NCBI GenBank assembly: GCA_965224605.1 | Contig: CBDCZP010000012.1 | Span: 186,001-250,000, forward strand | Source: HyVt-477 sp965224605 | GTDB taxonomy: Bacteria; Pseudomonadota; Gammaproteobacteria; Thiotrichales; Thiotrichaceae | DNA: 64,000 nucleotides | Reading direction: 5' to 3' | Shown here: one piece after another, positions 1 to 7,632 of the stretch | How the letters are laid out: every line of letters begins with the position of its first letter | How positions within the stretch are numbered: position 1 is the first letter of the stretch | Translations under genes and position numbers: made by a program | Notes under the pieces: model-generated | Database searches by the model: none | Seen by the model: the letters and a program-made list of their open reading frames with translations, nothing else | What the model was told of the DNA's origin: nothing

Positions 1-748
1 TGTTACCAATGGCAAGATCGGTTTCGCCTTTCTTGGCACTCACTAGGGTAGCTGCCAGTTCAGGCAAACTTGTGCCAATCGCTACAATAGTCAGGCCAAT
101 GACCAAATCACTGATTCCCAAGGTGACGGCAATACTGCTGGCACCCCATACCAACATTTGGGAACTGATGAGTAATAATAAGAGTCCACCGATTGTCCAT
201 AGCATAGCTGTTTTACGATGTGGAGTAGGCGGGAAGTGATCTTTTATATCTTCTAATAAAGGGTCGTGTGGAGGGGGTGATGTCTCTCTGTCGCGTGTGG
301 CTGCATAGATCATCCATGTTAAAACAAAACCAAGTGTTACTAAGAGTATCAAGCCATCTAGAGGGCCAAACTCACCGAAATAGAGTACGATCATAGCGAT
401 AAAGCTGATAACCAACAGCAGAGGTAATTCTTTTTCAACGATTCTTGACTCTACCGGTAAGACATAGAAAAGCGCTGTGATGCCAAGGACGAGGGTGATA
501 TTAGTAATATTTGAACCAATACCATTGCCAATTCCCATATCAGGATTACCATTAAATGCGGCGACGCCAGAAACCAGCATTTCCGGTGCAGAGGTACCAA
601 AGCCAATGACCAACATGCCAACCAGTATGGGGGAGATGCCAAAATGACGTGCTAAATCAGCTGCACCGTCAACAAACACGTCAGAACTCCAGATGAGTAG
701 AGCAAATCCTGCCAGGATGGACAGGACGGGGAGTAAATATAATTCCAT
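1..748 (-). CDS. Calcium/sodium antiporter (CaCA, YrbG-like), 3' end cut by window
   Basis: This is an inner-membrane cation exchanger of the CaCA superfamily that would move Ca2+ against Na+ or H+. The reading frame starts at the ATG whose complement lies at 746-748 and stays open to the window edge, so about 249 residues are visible of a family length near 320. The first alpha repeat is clear (FGTSAPEMLVSG followed by a GIGSNITN stretch), and the second (AIGTSLPELAATLVSAKKGE) starts just before the edge. Hydrophobic helices separate them, with an acidic cytosolic loop between the halves. It is transcribed away from the DUF1015 gene. The family call is firm, but the transported ion is inferred from the family only. 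Confidence 0.9.
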   Translation of the reverse strand, partial: MELYLLPVLSILAGFALLIWSSDVFVDGAADLARHFGISPILVGMLVIGFGTSAPEMLVSGVAAFNGNPDMGIGNGIGSNITNITLVLGITALFYVLPVESRIVEKELPLLLVISFIAMIVLYFGEFGPLDGLILLVTLGFVLTWMIYAATRDRETSPPPHDPLLEDIKDHFPPTPHRKTAMLWTIGGLLLLLISSQMLVWGASSIAVTLGISDLVIGLTIVAIGTSLPELAATLVSAKKGETDLAIGN

Positions 749-932
749 ATATGGGGCGCTATAGAGTAAAACTTGGAAAGCCGCGAATTATACTAGAGAT
801 TAGAGGTGTCCTAAAGAGTATTCTGAAATAACTGTCGAAGTATCTGATCAAGTATGAAATTGTTCGAAAAATACGACAGGTAAAAACTAGCGCGTTATAC
901 TCATAGCTAATACCCTTTAATTTGATTATTTA

Positions 933-2192
933 ATGAGATTTGCCATGGACTTAATTTCTCCCATCCGAGGTTTACGCCCTGCAACGGGTCGAGCGGATGA
1001 TGTTATCGCTCCACCCTATGATGTTCTTAATACTGCCGAAGCACGTGTAAGAGCGGAGGGAAAACCTTGGAGTTTTCTGCATATATCCAAACCAGAGATT
1101 GATCTTCCTGAGGGAACCGACCCCTATAGTCCAGAAGTCTATGCAAAAGCGGCTGAAAATTTGCAAAAAATGATAACTGAGGGAGTTTTGAAGCAAGACG
1201 AGAAACCTTGTTATTATGCCTATCGTCTTATTATGGGTGATATTATCCAGACAGGACTTGTTGCGGGTGCATCCGTGGATGATTATGATAGTAATCGTAT
1301 CCGTAAGCATGAATATACCCGACCTGTAAAAGAAGATGACAGAGTACGACAGATAGATACGGTGAATGCACAGACAGGTCCCGTTCTACTAGCCTACCCC
1401 GATGCTCCTGTTGTTGATGAAATCATTGCAAAAGTCAGTACTGAAGAGGCTGCTATGGATGCAACGGCTGATGATGGTATTCAACATACGTTATGGGTGA
1501 TTGATGATGGAGTTCTCATTCAACAACTTACTGATGCCTTCAATTCGATGGATGCCATTTACATTGCGGATGGACATCATCGTTCTGCCTCAGCTTCACG
1601 AATCGCTGCTACTCGACGTGCTGATTCAGATATTGCAGCAGGTAAAGCGCCATGGGATTATTTTTTAACGGTCATTTTCCCTCATCATCAAATGAAAATA
1701 TTCGATTACAATCGCGTGATAAAAGACCTCAATGGGCTTTCTCCTGATGAGTTTATGGGTAAAATCCGTGAGAGCTTTGAAGTGGAAAAAAGTGATGCAC
1801 CGGTAAAACCAGCGCAAACATCCGAATTTGGAATGTATTTGAAAGACCAATGGTATCGGCTAAACCTAAAAGCAGATTTGATAAAGGATGATGATCCGGT
1901 TGCGCGATTAGATGTTAGCCGATTAGCTAAGCATCTTATTGATCCGATCTTGGGCATCAGTGATCCGCGTACGGATGAACGTATCGACTTCGTCGGCGGA
2001 ATTCGTGGATTGGAGGGTCTGGAAAAACGTGTAGACAGTGGCGAAATGACGATAGCTTTTTCTCTGTTTGCGACTAGAATGGAAGACTTGATGAGCGTTG
2101 CTGATAATAATGATGTGATGCCTCCCAAATCAACCTGGTTTGAGCCGAAGCTTGCTGATGGCATCGTTTCACATATGCTTATTAGTTCGTAA
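933..2192 (+). CDS. DUF1015 family protein
   Basis: This is a 419-residue soluble protein of the DUF1015 family, near full family length. The family hallmarks are visible: an N-terminal LISPIRGLRPA and VIAPPYDVL block, and the central ADGHHRSASASR motif around residue 213. I assign no biochemical role from the sequence. A second in-frame ATG four codons later (945) gives MDLISPIRG, which matches typical family starts better, and neither start has a strong ribosome-binding site. It lies head to head with the antiporter and about 45 bases before gloA, so it may share a transcript with gloA. Confidence 0.85.
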   Translation: MRFAMDLISPIRGLRPATGRADDVIAPPYDVLNTAEARVRAEGKPWSFLHISKPEIDLPEGTDPYSPEVYAKAAENLQKMITEGVLKQDEKPCYYAYRLIMGDIIQTGLVAGASVDDYDSNRIRKHEYTRPVKEDDRVRQIDTVNAQTGPVLLAYPDAPVVDEIIAKVSTEEAAMDATADDGIQHTLWVIDDGVLIQQLTDAFNSMDAIYIADGHHRSASASRIAATRRADSDIAAGKAPWDYFLTVIFPHHQMKIFDYNRVIKDLNGLSPDEFMGKIRESFEVEKSDAPVKPAQTSEFGMYLKDQWYRLNLKADLIKDDDPVARLDVSRLAKHLIDPILGISDPRTDERIDFVGGIRGLEGLEKRVDSGEMTIAFSLFATRMEDLMSVADNNDVMPPKSTWFEPKLADGIVSHMLISS

Positions 2193-2236
2193 CTTATTAG
2201 TTCGTAAATAGTGTAGATAGTTAATTGAGAGACTAA

Positions 2237-2620
2237 ATGAGAATATTACACACCATGCTCAGGGTCGGAAACCTTGATCGTTCTATTCATTTCTATACTC
2301 AGATTTTGGGTATGCATGAGCTAAGACGCAAAGAATACCCAGATGGAAAATTTACCCTGGCCTTTTTGGGTTATGGTGAAGAGTCAGAGAACACCGTGCT
2401 GGAACTCACCTACAACTGGGGAGTAGACCACTATGAGATTGGCACAGCCTTTGGACACATTGCTATTGAAGTGGATGATGTCTACAAAGCCTGTGACCGA
2501 ATGCGAGAAATGGGAGGTAAAATTATTCGTGACGCGGGCAAGATGAATGCCGGTTTGACGATTATCGCGTTTCTTGAAGACCCTGATGGTTATCAAATAG
2601 AGCTGATTGGTAAACGATGA
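2237..2620 (+). CDS. gloA: Lactoylglutathione lyase (glyoxalase I)
   Basis: GloA isomerises the hemithioacetal of methylglyoxal and glutathione to S-lactoylglutathione in the cytosol, the first step of methylglyoxal detoxification. The 127-residue product follows the E. coli enzyme closely from MRILHTMLRVGNLDRS onward. The four metal ligands are in their expected places: His5, Glu56 (in VLELTYNWG), His74 (in FGHIAIEV) and Glu122 (in DGYQIELIG). This pattern fits the Ni2+-type bacterial enzyme. It follows the DUF1015 gene closely and precedes a dispersed repeat. No anomaly is seen. Confidence 0.97.
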   Translation: MRILHTMLRVGNLDRSIHFYTQILGMHELRRKEYPDGKFTLAFLGYGEESENTVLELTYNWGVDHYEIGTAFGHIAIEVDDVYKACDRMREMGGKIIRDAGKMNAGLTIIAFLEDPDGYQIELIGKR

Positions 2621-2650
2621 ATTTATTCCCATCCTTATTTCAATACCGTA

Positions 2651-2816
2651 TTGGAAGTGAGCCTTCAGAGACTGTGCAAGTATTCCTTATGTAGGGTGCG
2701 CCTCGTACCTCGGCACACCCTACAAATGAGATTTTTCTTAATACTTGCACAACCTCTTCAGGCTCGCCGGGTGTCTGTTATCAAGCATTAGGCGAGCCTA
2801 AAGGCTCACTTCCAAA
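2651..2816. repeat. MITE-like inverted-repeat element, copy 1
   Basis: This copy of about 166 bp starts with TTGGAAGTGAGCCTTCAG and ends with the complementary AAGGCTCACTTCCAA. A near-identical element lies at 38401-38567 in the opposite orientation. Shared inner blocks include TGTGCAAGTATTCCTTATG, GTAGGGTG with CACACCCTAC, and AAGAAAAATCTCATTTG read from the other strand. Compared with copy 2, this one lacks about 40 bp of the central arm and carries an extra GGCTCGCC...GGCGAGCC hairpin near its right end. It fills most of the 321-base gap after gloA, and no coding capacity is seen. No target-site duplication is obvious. Confidence 0.85.
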
Positions 2817-2941
2817 CATATGTACTCTTCAGTGTTATTAATAAGCATGATTGATGCTCATATTTCGCATTACTAGCACTAACTCAACTAGTCCTATCAT
2901 GCTTAACTTAGCTAAACTATAATATGGCGTAATTTATTTAC

Positions 2942-3232
2942 TTGAGTAAGCTTGTGAAATCACTATTGCGTCGTATTTTTTCCCCTTTACTAAACATCTT
3001 TGAATCGGGTGCCGAGCCTTTCAGCTATAAACCATCGTATCGCACTATATTATTGTTCATGGGCGTTTTATTTTCTGGTTTAGCAACACTGGTCTTCTGG
3101 TTTGCATGGGGGCAAGATCCTGGCTATTTACTACCTGTAGTTATATTTGGTGGTATAGGTTTCATCAGTTTACTGATTGGCTTGCTTGGGGATGATCGGG
3201 CGGTAGCGAAAATCTGGGGTTTTGGAAAGTGA
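2942..3232 (+). CDS. Small conserved-looking membrane protein
   Basis: This is a 96-residue protein that I do not recognise. It has a basic, amphipathic N-terminus (SKLVKSLLRRIFSPLL) and two predicted membrane helices at about residues 34-55 and 60-82, then a short tail ending KIWGFGK. The start is a TTG at 2942; an in-frame GTG at 2954 is an alternative. Its stop codon at 3230-3232 abuts the stop of the convergent DUF3530 gene, so the two transcripts meet end to end. The clean hydrophobic pattern supports a real gene. Confidence 0.7.
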   Translation: MSKLVKSLLRRIFSPLLNIFESGAEPFSYKPSYRTILLFMGVLFSGLATLVFWFAWGQDPGYLLPVVIFGGIGFISLLIGLLGDDRAVAKIWGFGK

Positions 3233-4063
3233 CTACTTCAACGTATCTAACCACTTAACAACTTCGCTAACTATGGCATTGCCTTTGTCGGTAAAATAAT
3301 GGTTGGCATCTGGCACAATGATCTGCTTTGATTTTTTGTTCCCTGCTTTTTCCATTGCGGTCTTTCGATCGGGTGCCATGCGGATAACCGCGGGATATTC
3401 ATCTGCACCGTAAATATCAAGAACAGGCACTTTCATATCAGCAAGAGGGAACGGTTGTTTCATGGATTGCTTGTAGTCAGTAGCTCCCATGCCAACACCT
3501 ATATAGGCATTGATCATGCCGTCTCCTTTAGTACTAATCCAGTCCATAGCCATATGCGCACCACAACTATGAGCGAGTAATATGATATTTTTCGTGCCTT
3601 GGTCGTTTAAGTATTGGATACCAGCTTCAATACGAGGGCCAGCCAATGGAAAAAGTGGCACATAATCATAATATTTGGCAGCTTTTTCCAGAACAGGCAT
3701 TTGAAGTGAGAGTGTACGCCAGCCGTGTTCAGCCAGTTGGATACGTAAGGGTTGAATGGCATCTTCCCAGTCAGGATGAAAACCACGTCCATGGAGAATG
3801 ACCACAGCACCTTTTATTAGTTTTTCATCACCATCAGGTTTAGTGTCTATCGCCATAAATTCATGATCGCTATTTTCATTAGCGTTCTCATCGGTCTTTA
3901 GAAAAACAACATCACCATCAAGTATTGAGTCTTCTACCTCTGCCGCCATACGTTTTTCACGCTCAAGATCAGGCTTCTGCATGTCGGTTTTTGCAGATGC
4001 TGAGTGCATGAGAATTATTAACAAAAGGAGGAATGCGGTAATGGTTTTTCTATAGCTGTTCAT
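3233..4063 (-). CDS. DUF3530-family secreted alpha/beta-hydrolase-like protein
   Basis: This 276-residue exported protein has a signal peptide (about residues 1-24, cleavage after ASA). An alpha/beta-hydrolase fold is suggested by the VILHGRGFHPDW strand-and-loop near residue 88, a nucleophile elbow LLAHSCGAHMA with Ser166, an acidic position at YGADEYP (221-222) and the late histidine in PDANHYF (His255). This layout matches the DUF3530 family, whose substrate is unknown. An acidic linker (TDENANENSD) precedes the catalytic core. It converges with the small membrane protein with no spacer between the stops. Confidence 0.85.
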   Translation of the reverse strand: MNSYRKTITAFLLLLIILMHSASAKTDMQKPDLEREKRMAAEVEDSILDGDVVFLKTDENANENSDHEFMAIDTKPDGDEKLIKGAVVILHGRGFHPDWEDAIQPLRIQLAEHGWRTLSLQMPVLEKAAKYYDYVPLFPLAGPRIEAGIQYLNDQGTKNIILLAHSCGAHMAMDWISTKGDGMINAYIGVGMGATDYKQSMKQPFPLADMKVPVLDIYGADEYPAVIRMAPDRKTAMEKAGNKKSKQIIVPDANHYFTDKGNAIVSEVVKWLDTLK

Positions 4064-4301
4064 TTGATTCTCAAGATGATGGTTATATATTTTTTATATG
4101 GTTTTATATATCTGATAGCGAGTATACCAGCAAACAGCGGTACAGATTAAAGGATGAGAAATAGTATTTACGATTCGAAGACTGTGATTGATAAATATAA
4201 CTTATAAATGCATAAATAAATCCAGTGCTACAAAAGCTATTTCAGCTAAAAATTATAGTAGATTAATGGAACTAAAGCGTGTAGATTTTGACTTATCTTA
4301 T

Positions 4302-4443
4302 AAGGGTATCTCTATTAATTGCCTTTTCGCTTGATTACGGCGTTGGATGAATTTTTCCGATCCTCATGTACCCTTGTACACTGTGGTTCTCAAAATCCAT
4401 CCGCCTTGTACTCAAACGAAAATTCTAATTACTAGAGGTACCC
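4302..4443. repeat. Long imperfect palindrome (AAGGGTATCTCTATTAAT family)
   Basis: A 142-bp imperfect inverted repeat starts AAGGGTATCTCTATTAATT and ends AATTACTAGAGGTACCC. Inner arms also pair loosely (CCTTTTCGCTTGATTACGGCG with CGCCTTGTACTCAAACGAAAA; GGATGAATTTTT with AAAATCCATCC). The ends recur as a miniature at 32232-32262. It occupies the centre of the 404-base gap between the DUF3530 gene and the lipoprotein. The rest of that gap is AT-rich and shows no gene. Confidence 0.75.
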
Positions 4444-4467
4444 GTAAACCTATACTGGATTAATTAT

Positions 4468-4785
4468 ATGAAGAACCAAGTTTTAACCCTCCTGCTAGCA
4501 AGTATCTTGGGGTTGTCCTTTTCTGCTTGTGCCGATGATCAAAAAGCTTCAATGGCCGAAAAGACAGTTGAGAAAGCAAAAGAAGTGGTTGCTGAAACTA
4601 CAGATTCAACAGCTAACGTCTCTGCTTCTGAAGAAAAAGCAGATGGCAATACAGCAGCAAAAACGGATGAGAAAGCGTCAGAAGACAAAGCCCCTGAAAG
4701 TACAGAAACGGCCGGAAAAGCTGGAGATGGGGAAAAGAAAGATAGTGGTAAAGCTAAAGAAGACGAAGAGCCAGATTGCGATTAA
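4468..4785 (+). CDS. Small acidic Lys/Glu/Ala-rich lipoprotein
   Basis: This is a 105-residue product with a typical lipoprotein leader (MKNQVLTLLLASILGLSFSAC, lipidation cysteine at 21). The rest is low-complexity and rich in Lys, Glu, Ala, Asp and Thr (for example EKTVEKAKEVVAETTDST), ending EDEEPDCD. No folded domain is evident, and the body is probably disordered or helical. The lipobox is slightly atypical because Phe stands at -3. The frame is short but the leader is convincing. I do not recognise a family and assign no function. Confidence 0.65.
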   Translation: MKNQVLTLLLASILGLSFSACADDQKASMAEKTVEKAKEVVAETTDSTANVSASEEKADGNTAAKTDEKASEDKAPESTETAGKAGDGEKKDSGKAKEDEEPDCD

Positions 4786-4851
4786 CTACTTATATTCTGG
4801 CTATTGAATTAAAAACGGGTTATAAATCTAATTAGTGAGTATCCAGAAAGA

Positions 4852-4885
4852 GTACCCTCTCCCCTTGCTAGGTGGAGGGAGTTTA
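4852..4885. repeat. Partial copy of the CCCTCC/GGAGGG palindrome
   Basis: A short segment with TACCCTCTCCCCTTGCTAGG followed by TGGAGGGAGTTT matches one arm of longer elements at 13844-13960 and 41412-41502. It sits in the 350-base gap between the lipoprotein and rhodanese genes. The remainder of the gap (4886-5120) is AT-rich with a few TGTAGCA-like repeats and no visible gene. Confidence 0.6.
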
Positions 4886-5135
4886 TGTTGCTTTATGGAT
4901 AAAGCAACTAATTAGGGTCTGGTAGAAGTCAATGAGCATACAGTTCTGCTATGTTTCAAAAACTTAGATTGCAGTTGTAGCATGATGATGTTGTAGCACG
5001 ATAATAGTAGTACAACAAAAAAACAGCCTATTAGCATGTGCTCAACTAAAAACCAGAAAATAAAATAATTTAATTAGCACTGACAGATAGCAATTCCGTG
5101 TCAGTGCATTTTGTGTCAAACCTTAGGAGAGAAAG

Positions 5136-5849
5136 ATGAAAGTAACAAATGTACTTGCAATATCGTTAATTGCAACTGGGCTATTATTGACTACTGGCGT
5201 ACAAGCCAAAGATGGCAAAGCTAAGCCAGTAGGTATCACGCCTGACTTAATGAGTATTACTGTTAAGCACAATGGTAAAGATGTAAAGATTGAGCGTAAT
5301 CAAGATAACGCTGCAACTGTTAATCCTGCGTTTGCTAAAACTTCTCGCCCATGTCCTCCATTTTGTATCCAGCCTATGTCGCTTGCAGAAGGTGTAGAGA
5401 CAATCGGTGAAGTTGAAGTTATTCATTATGCAAAGAAAATGAGCGATGGCGACAGTAGCATTTTGCTTGTTGACTCACGTACTCCTGATTGGGTAGCGAA
5501 AGGAACTATTCCTAGTGCGGTTAACGTATCTTGGGTAGAACTTACTCCTAAGAAAGGTGCAACTACCGAAGGAATCATCAAAGTAATGAGTGGCCAGTTT
5601 GGTGTTAAATTGGCTGAAGGTAAAGATGACGTTGATGTAGACGAAGCTATTGCTGCTGGCGACACTTCAAAAGTATTCGATTACTCTGACGCTAAGACAC
5701 TTGTTATGTTCTGTAATGGAATGTGGTGTGGTCAATCTCCAGCTAGTATCAAAGCCTTGCTTAAGTTTGGTTACCCTGCTGGCAAGATCAAATACTATCG
5801 TGATGGTATGCAGTCTTGGGAAATCCTTGGATTATCTACAGCTAAGTAA
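5136..5849 (+). CDS. Periplasmic rhodanese-domain protein
   Basis: This 237-residue exported protein has a signal peptide of about 24 residues (cleavage after VQA) and a rhodanese-like domain over roughly residues 85-230. The active-site loop is MFCNGMWCGQSP, with the catalytic cysteine at the first Cys and a second Cys in the loop. DSRTPDWVAKGTIPSAVNV is the usual first rhodanese motif. A Cys pair, RPCPPFCIQPM, precedes the domain. The family handles sulfane sulfur or acts as a phosphatase-like fold; the periplasmic place suggests sulfur-compound handling, but that is inference. The start is fixed by a good AGGAGA site 6-8 bases upstream. Confidence 0.9.
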   Translation: MKVTNVLAISLIATGLLLTTGVQAKDGKAKPVGITPDLMSITVKHNGKDVKIERNQDNAATVNPAFAKTSRPCPPFCIQPMSLAEGVETIGEVEVIHYAKKMSDGDSSILLVDSRTPDWVAKGTIPSAVNVSWVELTPKKGATTEGIIKVMSGQFGVKLAEGKDDVDVDEAIAAGDTSKVFDYSDAKTLVMFCNGMWCGQSPASIKALLKFGYPAGKIKYYRDGMQSWEILGLSTAK

Positions 5850-5886
5850 GTTGTAATGATCTAATAAATCATTTTTTGATTTGAAG

Positions 5887-5913
5887 AGAGCCGACTATGT
5901 CGGCTCTTTTTTT
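5887..5913 (+). terminator. Rho-independent terminator of the rhodanese gene
   Basis: A perfect 9-bp stem AGAGCCGAC / GTCGGCTCT with a TAT loop is followed by a run of seven T. It lies 37 bases after the rhodanese stop and points in the same direction. Confidence 0.92.
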
Positions 5914-6087
5914 GTCTGCTCAATACTCTCTGCACAATTACTCTCTGCTCAATATGTCTAGAATGACGAGCTAGAATGATATTTCCATCTAAATCTATTT
6001 CCCTCACGTAGAAACTCAGCATGCGGTTAATTCAGTAGTGACTATACTCAAATAGTTACATTGTTATATCACATAAGGAATAGGTTT

Positions 6088-7632
6088 ATGGATGCAGCGC
6101 AAAGCTTTATCGCCACCTCTATAGAGTTCATGGTTGCACTCTTTATCTTTGCCGTTGGTCTGGCGCTTTTGGTGGTTTTGATCGTCTACATCATGGATGT
6201 AACTCAGACCAAGACTGCTTTATTGAGAAACTATCCTGTTATTGGGCATTTCCGTTATTTGTTTGAACATCTTGGCGAATTCTTTCGTCAGTATTTTTTT
6301 GCGATGGATCGTGAAGAGTTGCCCTTCAATCGTGCTCAACGAACTTGGGCATATCGTGCTTCCAAGGATGAAAGCAACACAGTGGCTTTTGGTTCAACAA
6401 AGGATTTACGTAGGACTGGAGCTGTTTTGTTCATCAATTCACCTTTTCCAACGCTTGATGAAGATGCCGTACATAGTAATCCCATGACTATTGGTGAAGG
6501 TTGTCGTCATCCCTACACAACGACCGCTTTGATTGGTATTTCCGCGATGAGTTTTGGTGCCATCTCTAAACCTGCGGTGCAAGCTCTATCAATGGGAGCC
6601 AAACAAGCGGGAATCTGGCTCAATACAGGTGAGGGTGGTTTAGCACCTTATCACCTTGAAGGGGGTTGCGATATTGTCATGCAGATTGGTACGGCTAAAA
6701 ATGGCGTGAGTGATCATGACGGTAATCTTGATGATGATCTGCTCAGAGCAGTGGCCAATCACGAAACCGTGCGCATGTTTGAACTCAAACTAAGTCAGGG
6801 AGCTAAACCTGGAAAAGGCGGTATTTTACCCGGTGGAAAAGTGACCGCTGAGATAGCCAGAATACGTAATATTCCAGAAGGTAAAGATGCGATTAGCCCG
6901 AATAGGCATTTAGATGTTAATTCAAATAGTGATTTGATTGAGCTGATTAACCGTATTCGTGATGTGACGGGTAAGCCAGCTGGCTTTAAGGCCGTGATCA
7001 GCGATGGGGGTTGGTTAGATGATCTGTTTAATGTGATTAACCAACGGGGTCAAGAATCTGCGCCTGACTTTATTACTATCGATAGCGCTGATGGTGGTAC
7101 GGGGGCTGCACCATTGGCACTGATTGATGATATGGGATTACCGCTTCGTGAAAGTCTGCCATTGTTGGTTGATAAACTGACAGAACACAACTTGAGAGGG
7201 CGCATTCGTGTGATTGCATCAGGCAAGCTGATTACCCCTGCTGATGTTGCTTGGGCGCTTTGTTTGGGTGCTGATTTTTGTGTTTCTGCGCGTGGCTTTA
7301 TGTTTTCTCTGGGTTGTATACAAGCCTTGCAATGTAACAAAAATAGTTGTCCAACGGGAATAACAACACATGATGCGGACTTACAAAAAGGCTTGGTTCC
7401 AGAAGCCAAAAAAGACCGGGTCGCAGCTTATGCTAAAAATCTGGTGTATGAAGTAGGTATGATTGCCCACTCTTGCGGGGTTGCAGAACCGCGTGGTTTA
7501 CGACGTCATCATGCCAGAATTGTGATGGATAACAGTTTGTCGGTACGACTGGATCAGTTGCATCCGTTGCCTTTAGTTACCTCAGTCGCCTCAGCGACGT
7601 CAGCCAGACCAACCACATCGGGGGAACATTAA
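6088..7632 (+). CDS. Membrane-anchored FMN-binding glutamate-synthase-family protein
   Basis: This is a 514-residue protein with one N-terminal membrane helix (about residues 8-38) and a GltB2-type FMN barrel. The Fe-S cysteine pattern C-x5-C-x4-C is present at residues 410, 416 and 421 (GCIQALQCNKNSCPTGI), as in the 3Fe-4S site of glutamate synthase. FMN-barrel motifs include ISAMSFGAIS, NTGEGG, KPGKGG and DSADGGTGAAP. The glutaminase domain of true GltB is absent, so ammonia-dependent or quite different redox chemistry is possible. The ATG at 6088 with AAGGAA 7 bases upstream is preferred over a TTG nine codons earlier. It starts a tight five-gene module. Confidence 0.88.
   Translation: MDAAQSFIATSIEFMVALFIFAVGLALLVVLIVYIMDVTQTKTALLRNYPVIGHFRYLFEHLGEFFRQYFFAMDREELPFNRAQRTWAYRASKDESNTVAFGSTKDLRRTGAVLFINSPFPTLDEDAVHSNPMTIGEGCRHPYTTTALIGISAMSFGAISKPAVQALSMGAKQAGIWLNTGEGGLAPYHLEGGCDIVMQIGTAKNGVSDHDGNLDDDLLRAVANHETVRMFELKLSQGAKPGKGGILPGGKVTAEIARIRNIPEGKDAISPNRHLDVNSNSDLIELINRIRDVTGKPAGFKAVISDGGWLDDLFNVINQRGQESAPDFITIDSADGGTGAAPLALIDDMGLPLRESLPLLVDKLTEHNLRGRIRVIASGKLITPADVAWALCLGADFCVSARGFMFSLGCIQALQCNKNSCPTGITTHDADLQKGLVPEAKKDRVAAYAKNLVYEVGMIAHSCGVAEPRGLRRHHARIVMDNSLSVRLDQLHPLPLVTSVASATSARPTTSGEH

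Noticed and set aside
1706..2164. 152-codon minus-strand frame opposite the DUF1015 gene
   Set aside because: The Ser/Arg-rich product and full overlap with a conserved plus-strand gene show it is an antisense shadow.
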